From: Phragmites australis
Taxonomy: Eukaryota; Streptophyta; Magnoliopsida; Poales; Poaceae
NCBI RefSeq assembly: GCF_958298935.1
Contig: NC_084922.1
Span: 50,971,958-51,035,957, forward strand
Length of the DNA stretch: 64,000 nucleotides
Direction: 5' to 3'
Of this stretch, positions 9,318-19,675 are shown in pieces. Below the pieces are notes generated by a model. That model made no database searches. It was not told where the DNA came from and worked only from the letters and a program-made list of their open reading frames with translations. The position numbers and the translations under genes were made by a program. Numbering within the stretch: the first letter of the stretch is position 1; each line of letters starts with the position of its first letter.

Positions 9318-11861
9318 ATGGCAGGTGGGCACCGTCTCCAGCGTTCCGGCTCCACTTCCAGTAACGGAACGCTGCCCCACGAAGAAAGCCCCGTCGCTGC
9401 TGCGTACCCGCGGCAGCCGCCATCCACGCGTGCGGCTTTTCCCGCCCAAGGGGATCAAGGCGCTGGGCCCATCAGCGCCGCCGCCGCTGCCAACGTACTT
9501 TCCGACCCCCAGCAGGTGGTCGGGACCCCGGCCGCCAGGTCTGCCTCTGGACCACGTCGGGTGCCGCCTCGGTGCAGGCTCGCTTTCAGTGAGGCCAGCC
9601 CAGGGAGCGCGTTGCTTGCAGCACAAGCTCTCCTCAGACACCCGCCCATTCAGGCCACGCCAAACACTCCGGAAAGCCGGTGGATGCAAGATGTCGTCGC
9701 TTTGGTCGGCACTGCTCGTCGCCAGGTGCAGGCCGGGAGTCCTCGCGCCACTTCTCAGCACGGTGCCGCCAGAGCCGGCTCCTCAGCGGGCAACACCCGC
9801 ACGGGCCGAGGGGTCTCCAGGCGGAGCGCAGTCCCCCTGGCCGTGTCAGAAGCCCGAGACCTTCGCTTGCACCTTGACGAGCGGAGGGGCCACGAGGATG
9901 CCCGAGTCACTCTCGAGCGTCAGCGGGAGACCCGGCAGGGGGTTGGGGCAGAGGACCAGGCTTCCTCTCTCCCGGCCCACGACCACCGGGGATCCCCGGC
10001 TCGCCGCTTCTCGCCACCAAGAACCCCCGCTCGTGCTGCGGGGTACGGCACCGGTTGCCGTGCCTTCACCGCCGAGCTCCGCCGGGTGAGGTGGCCTTCC
10101 AAGTTCCGCCCCGAGCTGCCGGAGAAGTACGACGGGTCCATCGACCCCGTCGAGTTCCTCCAGATCTACACGACGGCCGTCCAAGCGGCCGGAGGCAGCG
10201 AAAAGGTGATGGTAAACTATTTTCATGTTGCCTTGAGGGGTTCCGCCCGCTCTTGGCTTATGAACTTACCCCCAGGATCTATCAGCTCCTGGGATGACCT
10301 GTGCCACCAATTCGTGGCCAACTTTCAGGGCACGTTCGCACGTCCCGGTCTGGAGTGCAACCTCCACGCCGTCCAACAGCAGGAAGGGGAGACGCTACGG
10401 CGATTTATACAGCGTTTCAGCCAGGTTCGCAACACTATTCCGCGAGTGGCCCCCCATGCTGTTATTGTTGCTTTTCGGCAGGGCGTCCGTGATGAGCGGA
10501 TGCTCGAGAAGCTAGGTACGCATGAGATCGAGACCCCTGCGGAGCTTTTCGCACTGGCCGATAAGTGCGCCAAGGCTGCGGAGGCCAGGGCATGGCATGC
10601 TCCTCGCCCCGTTTCCGACCAGCCAAGTTCTTCCCGCTCTGATAAGCGGGAAAAGAAAAAGAGATGGAAGCGCGAGGCCGCTCCCGTTGAGCTAGCCCAA
10701 GTCCCCGCTCATAGGGAGCCGCAAGAGCCCGATCGCCGGCAAGAGCGTCGGCCGGGTGCCGATCGGCGCCCCGTCAGGGCCCCTGCTCGGGCTCCTCCTC
10801 GGGCCTCTGTGCCCGCGAGGGCCCCGGCACCGGCTAGGGCGTCAGCTCCAGCAAGAGCCCCGGCCCCTGGCCGAGCTCCTATTCCAGCGAGGGTCCCCGC
10901 TCCCGCGGGGCCCGAGCCAGGTAAATGGTGTCCCATACACCTGACCAGATGGCACGACCTCACGGAGTGTCGTACGGTCAAAGGACTCGTGGAGCAGCGC
11001 CAGAGGGAGCGCGACGAGTCCCACGGAGGAGGCGATGCCGAGGTCGTCCCCAACAACGCCGAGCTCGGCTTCCAGGAGCCCGAGCATGCGGTTGCCTTCA
11101 TCGACGGGGGCGCTTACACACCCTGCTCGCGCCGTGGCATCAAGGTCATGCGGCGCGAAGTGTGCTCGGCAACCCCGAGCGAGGAGGCCACAAGACCCCT
11201 GAGGTGGTCGGATGCTCCGATCACGTTCAGCATGGCAGATCACCCCGTCAGTACTGCAGCCGTGGGACGGCTACCTCTGGTTGTGTCTCCCACTATCTGC
11301 AATGTTAAGGTCGGCAGAGTGCTGATCGACGGTGGTGCCGGCCTCAACCTCCTCTCCAAGGAGGCTTTTGAGAAGCTGCAAGTATCTTCCCGACGCCTAA
11401 AGCCGTCACTCCCTTTCTGTGGAGTAACTCCCGGGCACTCCCTACCCCTCGGGCAGGTTGAGTTGCCTGTCACATTTGGGAGCCGGGACAACTTCCGCAC
11501 GGAGTGCGTCCTCTTCGATGTTGCGGAGCTCCCTCTCCCCTACAACGCCATCCTCGGGCGTCCGGCGCTTGCCAAGTTCATGATGGCCGTGCATTATGCA
11601 TACCTTACGGTGAAGATGCCCAGCCCCGCAGGCTCTATCTCCGTGGTCGCCGACTCCCGCGGCGCCGTCTCCTGCGCCGAACAATCATACATGGCTCTGG
11701 TCTCAGCACAGGCCGAGGTTGATGGCTCTTCAGGGGGCCCGGGACCCTCTTCACCCAGACCCCGACTCGCCGCCGACACCTCTGTTCCAACGAAGGAGGT
11801 CGAGGTGGGCGAAGGCGCTACCCAGGTTGTCCGAATCGGCAGCGACCTGGGCAGCAAATAG
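9318..11861 (+). CDS. Gag and protease region of the Tat element
   Basis: The frame is open from inside the LTR; the first Met after the primer site is at 9318, which I take as the start. The gag core includes SWLMNLPPGSISSWDDL (about 10250-10300) and RRFIQRFSQVRNTIP. A Pro/Ala/Arg-rich repeat of PARAPAPARA type follows at 10770-10910. Next is a short CPIHLTRWHDLTEC zinc-knuckle-like motif (about 10936), then a retropepsin-like block with LIDGGAGLNLLS (about 11320) and ILGRPALAKF (about 11551). The frame ends at a TAG (11859-11861), but the same frame carries straight on into pol. The stop therefore lies inside one polyprotein and is probably a nonsense mutation or a leaky stop. Confidence 0.9.
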   Translation: MAGGHRLQRSGSTSSNGTLPHEESPVAAAYPRQPPSTRAAFPAQGDQGAGPISAAAAANVLSDPQQVVGTPAARSASGPRRVPPRCRLAFSEASPGSALLAAQALLRHPPIQATPNTPESRWMQDVVALVGTARRQVQAGSPRATSQHGAARAGSSAGNTRTGRGVSRRSAVPLAVSEARDLRLHLDERRGHEDARVTLERQRETRQGVGAEDQASSLPAHDHRGSPARRFSPPRTPARAAGYGTGCRAFTAELRRVRWPSKFRPELPEKYDGSIDPVEFLQIYTTAVQAAGGSEKVMVNYFHVALRGSARSWLMNLPPGSISSWDDLCHQFVANFQGTFARPGLECNLHAVQQQEGETLRRFIQRFSQVRNTIPRVAPHAVIVAFRQGVRDERMLEKLGTHEIETPAELFALADKCAKAAEARAWHAPRPVSDQPSSSRSDKREKKKRWKREAAPVELAQVPAHREPQEPDRRQERRPGADRRPVRAPARAPPRASVPARAPAPARASAPARAPAPGRAPIPARVPAPAGPEPGKWCPIHLTRWHDLTECRTVKGLVEQRQRERDESHGGGDAEVVPNNAELGFQEPEHAVAFIDGGAYTPCSRRGIKVMRREVCSATPSEEATRPLRWSDAPITFSMADHPVSTAAVGRLPLVVSPTICNVKVGRVLIDGGAGLNLLSKEAFEKLQVSSRRLKPSLPFCGVTPGHSLPLGQVELPVTFGSRDNFRTECVLFDVAELPLPYNAILGRPALAKFMMAVHYAYLTVKMPSPAGSISVVADSRGAVSCAEQSYMALVSAQAEVDGSSGGPGPSSPRPRLAADTSVPTKEVEVGEGATQVVRIGSDLGSK

Positions 11862-14459
11862 GAAAGCGCGCTCGTCGCCTTCCTCCGGGCTAACGTGGAC
11901 GTGTTTGCCTGGCAACCGTCCGACATGCCTGGGATCCCTAGGGAGGTGATCGAGCATCACTTGGCTGTGCGTCCGGACGCCCGCCCGGTGAAGCAGAAGG
12001 TCCGGCGGCAGGCGCCAGAGCGCCAGGAGTTTATCCGCGAGCAGGTCCGCAAGCTCCTCGACGCCGGATTCATCAGAGAAGTCCTCCACCCCGACTGGCT
12101 AGCAAATCCAGTCATCGTCCCGAAGGCCAACGGCAAGCTTCGCATGTGCGTGGACTACACCGACCTTAACAAGGCTTGTCCTAAAGATCCCTTCCCCTTA
12201 CCTCGCATTGATCAAATCGTAGATTCAACTGTGGGATGTGATCTTTTGTGCTTCCTAGATGCAAACTCTGGGTATCACCAGATTCGCATGGCCGTAGGGG
12301 ACGAGGAAAAAACTGCTTTTACTACCCCGATGGGGACTTATTGCTACATGTCAATGCCTTTCGGCCTGCGCAACGCTGGATCATCCTTCCAGCGCGCCAT
12401 TCGTATCACTCTTAACTCGCAGGTTGGCCGCAACGTCGAGGCCTACATCGACGATCTCGTGGTCAAAACCCAAGACCGCGCCACCCTGCTCGAGGACCTT
12501 GCCGAGACTTTCAACAGTCTCCGCTCTACCCGCCTCAAGCTCAACCCGGAGAAATGTGTCTTCGGGGTCCCGGCGGGCAAGCTCCTTGGTTTCTTGGTCT
12601 CTGGCCGAGGAATCGAGGTCAATCCGGAGAAGATCCGGGCCATCGAGCAGATGCGACCCCTGGTTCGACTCAAGGAGGTCCAGCGCCTCGCCGGCTGCAT
12701 GGCCGCCCTCGGGCGCTTCATCTCCAAGCTCGGGGAGCGAGGGCTCCCCCTCTTCAAGCTTCTGAAAAAATCCGGTCATTTTGACTGGACGCCGGAGGCC
12801 GAGCAGGCCTTCCGCGACTTAAAGAAGTACCTTACTTCGCCACCCGTGTTGGTGGCTCCTTCTCAAGGTGAGCCCCTGCTGCTTTACGTTTCAGCCACTC
12901 CTCAGGTTGTGAGCGTAGTATTGGTGGTGGAGCGAGACGAGTGTTCAGGGCCGGGTGCTGGGTCCCAGCTCCCAGAGGCCCCCGACCACTCACCTGTCCT
13001 CGTGGCTCCCCCGGAGCGAGGGGTCGAGCCCGAGCACACTGCTCTTCCCAGCCAAGGAATCGAGCTCGAATGCCCGGCCAACCCCGACCATACCGCCGAC
13101 CCTGGGGGCTGTGGCAGCCCCCCGGGTGGGGCCACCATCCGGGCCTGCCGGGTACAGCGACCGGTGTACTTCGTCAGCGAGGTCCTCCGGGAGGCCAAGA
13201 CAAGGTATCCCCAAGCTCAGAAGCTGCTCTATGCCGTGCTCATCGCCTCCCGGAAGCTGCGCCACTACTTCCAGGCGCACAAAGTCTCGGTGGTTACCAC
13301 TTATCCACTGGGACCCATTCTCCGGAACCGGGAAGGCACCGGGCGCGTTGTCAAATGGGCAGTAGAGCTGGCGGAGTTCGACCTACACTTCGTCAGTCGC
13401 CAGGCAATTAAAAGCCAGGCACTCTCCGACTTCTTGGCAGAGTGGACGCCCGTCCCCTGCGTCGTCCCAGAAGAGGTTTCTGCCTATCCCGGGCACGACG
13501 CGCCCGGGTACTGGGTCATGCACTTCGACGGCTCCCTCTCGCTGAAAGGCGCAGGGGCCGGAGTGGTTCTCACCTCCCCAACGGGTGAAGAGCTCCGGTA
13601 CGTCGTACAGTTGCAATTCCGCGCATCCAACAACATGGCGGAGTATGAAGGTCTCATCGCCGGCCTCCGAGCTGCGGTGGGGCTCGGGATTCGTCGCCTC
13701 CTGGTCAAAGGGGACTCCCAACTGGTCGTCAACCAGGTGTCCAAGGAGTACCAGTGCACGGATCCTCAAATGGCGGCGTACGTGGCTGCAGTCAGAAAGC
13801 TCGAGAGACGCTTCGACGGCCTCGAATTGCGGCATATCTCTCGCCGCGACAATGCTCCGGCCGACGAGCTCTCTCGCCTGGCCTCATCACGTGCGCACGT
13901 CCCTGCCGGAGTCTTTGAAGAAAGACTCGCACGGCCTTCCGTCCTGCCTGCCGAACAGGATGAAGGGGAAACCTCGAACTCAATTCAGGAGACCCCGGCG
14001 GTACCCTCAGTGGGAAGCCCCGTCAGGGCGCCGCCGTCCGACGAGTGCGCTGTGCTCGCCGAATGTTCTCAAGATGCCTCGTGGATGTCTGACATCCGAG
14101 GGTACTTGAAAGAAAAGTTCCTACCCGAGGATGAGGCGTCTGCCGAAAGGGTTGCTCGGCAGTCCAAACGCTATGCCATTGTGGATGGGGATCTCTACCG
14201 ACGTAGCGCAGGAGGTATCCTCCTGAAATGCATCTCTCGGGCAGAAGGCGGCGATCTTCTCGCTGAGGTCCACGAGGGCGAGTGCGGTGGCCATTCATCG
14301 TTCCGCACGCTGGTCGGGAAAGCCTTCCGGCAAGGTTTCTACTGGCCTACAGCTCTCCAGGATGCTTCCGAGCTGGTTCGGCGCTGCAGGGCATGCCAGT
14401 TCCATGCAAAGCAGATTCACCAGCCAGCTCAGGCTCTCCATACCATTCCCCTGTCATGA
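11862..14459 (+). pseudogene. Reverse transcriptase and RNase H region (pol)
   Basis: Same frame as gag. [13 protein letters not shown] is the usual entry to Tat pol. Reverse transcriptase motifs are [31 protein letters not shown] and the catalytic YIDD in [10 protein letters not shown] (about 12445). A first RNase H-like connection domain follows ([20 protein letters not shown]). A second, archaeal-type RNase H begins [14 protein letters not shown] (about 13520), with YEGLIAGL and KGDSQLV supplying acidic residues. The H2C2 finger is [11 protein letters not shown] with [13 protein letters not shown] at 14457-14459 interrupts the frame just before integrase, so the copy cannot make full-length pol without read-through. 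Confidence 0.93.
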
Positions 14460-15317
14460 CCTTTCGCGGTCTGGGGTTTGGACATTCTGGGTCCATTCTC
14501 CCGAGCAGTCGGGGGCTATGCATACCTATATGTCGCTATCGACAAATTCACCAAGTGGCCGGAGGCGGTCCCAGTCATCAAGGTGACCAAAAACACGGCG
14601 CTCCAGTTTATCCGCGGCATCACTAGCCGCTTTGGTGTCCCCAATCGGATCATCACCGACAACGGCACCCAGTTCACAAGTGCCTTGTTCGGGGACTATT
14701 GCGAAGATCTCGGCATCAAGCTCTGCTTCGCTTCCGTCGCTCATCCTCAGAGTAACGGGCAGGTCGAGCGCGCCAACGCGGAGATACTAAAGGGCCTCAA
14801 AACCCGGACCTATAACGTGCTCGCTAAGCACGGGAAGGGATGGGTGGACGAGCTGCCAGCCGTGCTATGGGCCAATCGGACTACGCCAAGCCGCGCCACC
14901 GGGGAGACTCCTTTCTTCCTCGTCTACGGCGCCGAGGCAGTCCTCCCCTCCGAGCTCACTCTGGGCTCCCCTCGAGTGCATGCATACTCTGAGGGTGAGC
15001 AGGAGCATCAAAGGCGCGACGACGTAGACTACCTGGAGGAGCGCCGGCGGCGTGCTGCTGTCCGGGCGGCTCGGTACCAGCAGAGTCTGCGGCGTTATCA
15101 TCTGCGCCATGTCCGGGCCCGGTCTCTCGAGGTGGGGGACCTAGTTCTCCGACGCATCCAGTCGCGCGAAGGAATGAATAAGTTGTCCCCTGTGTGGGAA
15201 GGTCCCTTCACCGTGATCGCGGTCCCCCGGGCAGGTTCTTTCAGGTTGGCGACGGAGGAAGGACAGCCACTCCCGAATCCGTGGAACATCGAGCATCTTC
15301 GACGCTTCTACCCGTAG
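14460..15317 (+). pseudogene. Integrase region (pol, after in-frame TGA)
   Basis: In the same frame as the upstream pol segment. The integrase core shows the first acidic residue in WGLDILGPF, the second in IITDNGTQFTS, and the glutamate in NGQVERANAEILKGL, the D-D-35-E triad. The C-terminal part ends WNIEHLRRFYP with no chromodomain, as expected for the Tat clade. The first internal Met is at 14478. It is separated from reverse transcriptase only by the TGA at 14457. Confidence 0.93.
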
Positions 15318-15620
15318 ATGGTCGTGCTCGCGGTTCAGGTTAGTAAGGCCGGGGGCTTCTCCCCGCCCGAGCAGTCTGAGGGCTTCGCCCCGTGAGGTAA
15401 GTCGATGTCACCCAACCTTGTAAATATTGCACATTAAGTTTTTCAATAAGCAATCGCTATATCAAAATACTTTTTCTGGATTCCGTATGTTTAATATGTC
15501 TGGTGAGGGGCTCGGTTGTGTGAGAAAAAGTTCGCTCTCTCTTTTTTCCCGTTGACAAAAGAATCCCGATCGGTATGCATGCGAGCAGTCGCCGCTGACC
15601 TACGTCCGGCATGGTAGGCT

Positions 15621-15795
15621 GTGGTGTTCGGTGTCGTGGCAGGCTCCCGGGCACTGCCAAGTTTCGGGGTGCTCTGGGTAATCCAATCGCTCGAGCTGCT
15701 CGAGTAGTCCGGAGCTCGGGCCCCCGGAGCGGGCTGTCGGTGCTCGGTCTGGTCTGTCATACCCGGACGCCACCGAACCATAGGACCTCTAGGTT
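15621..15795. repeat. Diverged ~175-bp direct repeat, copy 1
   Basis: Shares an ordered series of blocks with 16384-16562: GTGGTGTTCGGT, GGGTAATCC, ATCGCTCGAGCT, GTAGTCCGGAGCTC, GGCTGTC and GTGCTCGGTC. Spacing between copies is about 763 bp. Confidence 0.8.
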
Positions 15796-16383
15796 ATGCC
15801 TCTGTCCGCTCTTGTCCGCCGGTTTGGGTATTCGAGAGGTCTCGGGTCAAAAACGAGAGCAGTCTATAGCAAGTACCGCACTAACAGAGCGCACCAGACA
15901 AAGAAATTCTATATTCTTCTCTCTCAAGTCACAGGCTGGCAATCACAAGCAGCTCGGCCGCGATGGCTTCAATGCCCCGGTCTCTGGTCGGCCCCAAGGG
16001 TCTTCGGGTGGTCCTACCACTTAGGCTTGGGTGGTCGAGGCCACCCGACCCTAGGAGCCTCGTATGCCTCTGGGCCCTCGGGCGCTCCGTTGAAAGAATC
16101 AAGTCCCCGGGCCCCCGAGCTCGGAAGCACACCCCTCCTGGATCGGTTGGCCGGAAGGCCGACAGCTGTCCGGTGAGTGGTTATATTCAGACAAGTCTGC
16201 TTTCAGTAAATTTATGTTCCCGAGTCATTCTCGGGGGCTCTCGCGCTTTAATCTGTTCGGCGAGGTGGTCTCCTTGCACGCAAAAACCCTGCCGCGTGTC
16301 TACTTTTTCCCAGAACGACATAGCGGTTTGTAGAAAGGAGTACCGTGCTTGCGATAATGTCTGACCGAAGCCCTTCGTGGTCG

Positions 16384-16562
16384 TCGTGGTGTTCGGTCTG
16401 CTTTTATGGACCCCGAGCACTACCGAGTCCTCGGGTACCCTGGGTAATCCTATCGCTCGAGCTACTCGGGTAGTCCGGAGCTCAGGTCTCGGGGGCAGGC
16501 TGTCAGTGCTCGGTCCGGCCCGTTTCAAACCCGGGCACCACCGGACCGCGAGGACTCTTGGT
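16384..16562. repeat. Diverged ~175-bp direct repeat, copy 2
   Basis: Second copy of the unit at 15621-15795, with the same block order and many substitutions. The duplication must be much older than this insertion. Confidence 0.8.
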
Positions 16563-16868
16563 CACATTCTCGCCCGCACGCGTCTCCCTTCTACTAACTG
16601 AGTGGTCGCAAAGTGAAAAAGTGTTCACTGGGCACGGCGTGTTCCGAGCAGGATCGATCTATCTCCCGGGCAAGGGAGTCTGTGTCTTCGTTTCTTAACC
16701 TGGGCAGTGCGGACTCGCGAGAGCTTGAGGGCTGGCTGCGCCAACGCCAGCGACCGGAACAACTTCATTCCTCGGGGATGGGAAGGTCGGGAACGGCCCG
16801 ACTGAGTACTCCCCGGGACTTCCAGGCAGAGCACCAAGAAGGCAGGAGCGCAAGTGCAAGAGAGCGTA

Positions 16869-16902
16869 AAAAGGGGAAACGGACCGATCCGTTCCCCCTT
16901 TT
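16869..16902. other. Hairpin beside antisense TATA box
   Basis: Arms AAAAGGGGAAACGGA and TCCGTTCCCCCTTTT pair over 15 positions with one mismatch around a CCGA loop. The right arm overlaps a TATAAAAG on the minus strand (16898-16905). Confidence 0.65.
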
Positions 16903-17244
16903 ATATCTCAAAATTCGAAAACTGCCGCCCCAGACGGTTCGCTCGGCGAAGCGTCGCCTCGGTCGACGCAACTGTCAGACGAATCTCCCGCCGATCGCGC
17001 GATGTCAGCGGTTGCCAGGCGTATTTTCCTCGATCTGCGCGGCGACCGCGCGTGCCGCCCGTATGGTTATCATACCCTTCGGAAGTTGTGTGGACACGCG
17101 TCCACTCATTTTCCCGTTGGAACGTACTTGAGGTCTAGGTCCGCAAGGGCCACCTCTCGAAAGCTTGCCACATGGCGTCCGCGCTAGCCTTGGCCTCGGT
17201 CGTGACGAAGGGCCCATTCGCAGTCTCCGTCCCATCGGCTACCA

Positions 17245-17261
17245 ACGGGCCCGGGGGCTAC
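17245..17261 (+). other. Polypurine tract region
   Basis: GGGCCCGGGGGCTAC directly precedes the 3' LTR start at 17262. Its position and G-richness fit the plus-strand priming site, although it is not purely purine. Confidence 0.55.
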
Positions 17262-18662
17262 TGTCGGTGTATTCAGAACCAGGGGTCCCTAAGTCCCGAG
17301 GCCAGGCCGGCTATCCACCACATGTCACCACCCTGCGAGGTAAGAAAAAGCTAAGTCCCGGGAGAAGGTGCTCGGGGCCGCCGCCTCTGGTTCCCGAGCA
17401 CCCTAGTTCCCCGATGATCTGCAGGGTCCAAATACTAAGAACGAAGTCCTCGGGAGAGAGTGCTCGGGGCTGCACGTGGCAGCCCCCGAGGACTCGGTGC
17501 CCCGAAGGTCCCACCGAAGTGCTCGGGAGAGAGTGCTCGGGGCTGCACCTGGCAGCCCCCGAGGACTCGGTGCCCCGAAGGCCCCACCAAAGTGCTCGGG
17601 AGAGAGTGCTCGGGGCTGCACGTGGCAGCCCCCGAGGACTCGGTGCCCCGAAGGTCCCACCGAAGTGCTCGGGAGAGAGTGCTCGGGGCTGCACGTGGCA
17701 GCCCCCGAGGACTCGGTGCCCCGAAGGTTCGCGCAAGATCATTCAACGACCCGAAGGGTCCCGTCATCAGGGTGTCATCCAGTCAAAGGCCCAATGCCGC
17801 ATTTAATAGGCACGCGCGGTCTGACATCCTGACATCCTGACATTCTCAGCTGCCCACGCCCCAGTGTCAGACCCTGCCATGCACTAGCAGGGGGCCGTGG
17901 GTCCATTAAATGCACGGGTCCCGTCCCGTTTCATCCAGGTGCCTCGGGATAACGTTGCCAGAATCGAAGCACTCCGCCTGCCACCCTGCCCTGGCAGAAG
18001 AACAAGACAGGGTGGGCGCACTAGGCACCTCTGAGGCTGACCGGTGGGCCCCTTTTAGGGCGCCCCGAGGCTTCCGCAGCGGCTGGTGGTCGAATGCGCG
18101 CCGCATTTCTCCACCGCCCCTGTCACTTCGCCAAAATGAAATGATTACACCTTTCTCCGTGGCACCTTGGCATTCGCGTCCCCTCTTTCCCATTCAGGAT
18201 ATGTTGAGGTCGGCGCGCCTATAAAAGGAAAGGATGGAGAACACTAAAAGCAGGAGAAAAAAGGCCCCCGACCACCAGACGACCAACAATCTCCGACGAA
18301 CCAGGCCAAAGATAGATCGACAGACACTCGAACCAGCTCAAGTTAAGCTAGAACATAAGAGTCTCAAGCTCTTTGTAAACAGCTCTCCCCTTAGAACCAG
18401 ATACCTCCTTGAAGAATTCCCTTCAAGGATAAATATAGTGCTCATACAGGAGTAGGGTGTTACGCCTCCGTGCGGCCCGAACCTGTCTAAAACCCGGCGT
18501 ACCCACTTTTTCTTGCATTAGGGTGATCGTCTCCCGCCAGCCATCGCATTTATTTACGTTCCCGCTTATTTCCCAAACAAGTTTTTCCAGGATCATCCCC
18601 CCGGCCGAATCTCTAAAAAGGGGTCTCTCGGGGTCCCTGCGACAGGAGTTCACTCTCCGACA
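17262..18662 (+). repeat. 3' LTR (1401 bp)
   Basis: Same ends as the 5' LTR. The 73-bp array has only four copies (cores at 17469, 17542, 17615 and 17688), and the second copy has CACCTG in place of the CACGTG core. Other differences from the 5' LTR are scattered single bases. Confidence 0.96.
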
Positions 18663-19311
18663 GTATCAGAAAAGAAATAAGAGATTATCTGCTAACTTCT
18701 CTCTAAATTTCTTCATTTTTTTATTAGTAAAATAAGTCACATATCCATAGCCAGTAAAGAGTTAATGTGGCTGTAAAACGAGGATTGATGATAAAAGTAA
18801 ATAAAATATTTAATTTTTATAGATTTTTATTAAATAAAAAGAGAGTACGAGAAGATATGATATAAAAATTAACTCGTATTTTATATAATAGAGATTATAT
18901 TAATAAAGAGAATGGACGGCCATAGAAATTGTCTTTGGTATATGCTGCAAAAATGCCAAGTCATGTATCTCCACACTCTACTCTATGATAGGAATATGTG
19001 TCATCGGCGACCTTGATCGATATTAAACCCATGTGCTGTAGCCTGTAATTACGCTGCTAGTTTTGTAGAGTCAAATACTTGAATCTATATGCTTCACCGT
19101 ATAATTTTCTGTATTGGGAAATTGACAAAACCAGGTCTTGGCCAACTAAATAACTAGTCTATTTATGCCTAGTCAAAAAGTTTTTTTTCTACCCCCTCTC
19201 TGAACATCAAGAAGAATAAACTAGTTTTTGGATGCCATTTAACAATATTATTTGTGTTTTCCCACTAAACTTATAAGGTAAATGCATTCAAATTAAGCAG
19301 CTTGAGCATCT
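18663..19311. other. Intergenic, AT-rich
   Basis: Starts with the right-hand GTATC target duplication (18663-18667). The rest is AT-rich with no gene or repeat recognised. Confidence 0.5.
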
Positions 19312-19675
19312 TAATAGACGGTCCCACTTTTTGCGCTTGGTTCTGATACTCTGCGCATAACAAATTAAAGCTCGTTCTGCGTTGGTTACCGAACTACCAA
19401 CCGAGCGATTGTACGGTTGTTTTAGATTATATGACAAGAGAGATTTCATAATTTATCACTAAATAACTTACTATGTTTCTTATATATCATTAATAGACGG
19501 TCCCTCTGCTGTCACTTTCTATGCTTTGTTCTAATACTCTGCGTACAACAAATTAAAACTCGTTCTGTGTTGGTCACCGAACTACCAACCGAGCAATTGT
19601 ACGGTTGTTTTATATTATACAACAAGAGAGATTTTATAATTTATCACTGAATAACTTACTATGTTTCTTATATAT
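19312..19675. repeat. 179-bp tandem duplication
   Basis: TAATAGACGGTCC begins both copies, at 19312 and 19491. Long blocks match in order between them, including ACCGAACTACCAACCGAGC and ATTGTACGGTTGTTTTA. The copies differ at scattered positions, so the duplication is not very recent. No ORF is involved. Confidence 0.9.

Larger units (their letters stand above)
15318..17244 (+). other. 3' internal non-coding region of the Tat element
   Basis: About 1.9 kb between integrase and the 3' LTR without a sense ORF of note. It holds a diverged direct repeat (15621-15795 and 16384-16562) and a hairpin next to a minus-strand TATA box (16869-16905). Tat-lineage elements often carry an extra, sometimes antisense, ORF in this position. 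Here only short minus-strand ORFs remain (67-113 codons), none recognisable. Confidence 0.7.
7704..18662 (+). mobile_element. Complete Ty3/gypsy retrotransposon, Tat lineage
   Basis: Long direct repeats begin TGTCGG and end CCGACA, at 7704-9250 and 17262-18662. The 5-bp target duplication GTATC flanks both ends (7699-7703 and 18663-18667), so the ends are exact. Internal order is PBS, gag, protease, reverse transcriptase, RNase H, an extra archaeal-type RNase H, H2C2 finger and integrase, with no chromodomain. The second RNase H and the C-terminal WNIEHLRRFYP are marks of the Tat clade. Two in-frame stops (11859, 14457) break the polyprotein. Outside the repeat array the LTRs differ at roughly 8-9 positions, so the insertion is recent. 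Confidence 0.96.
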
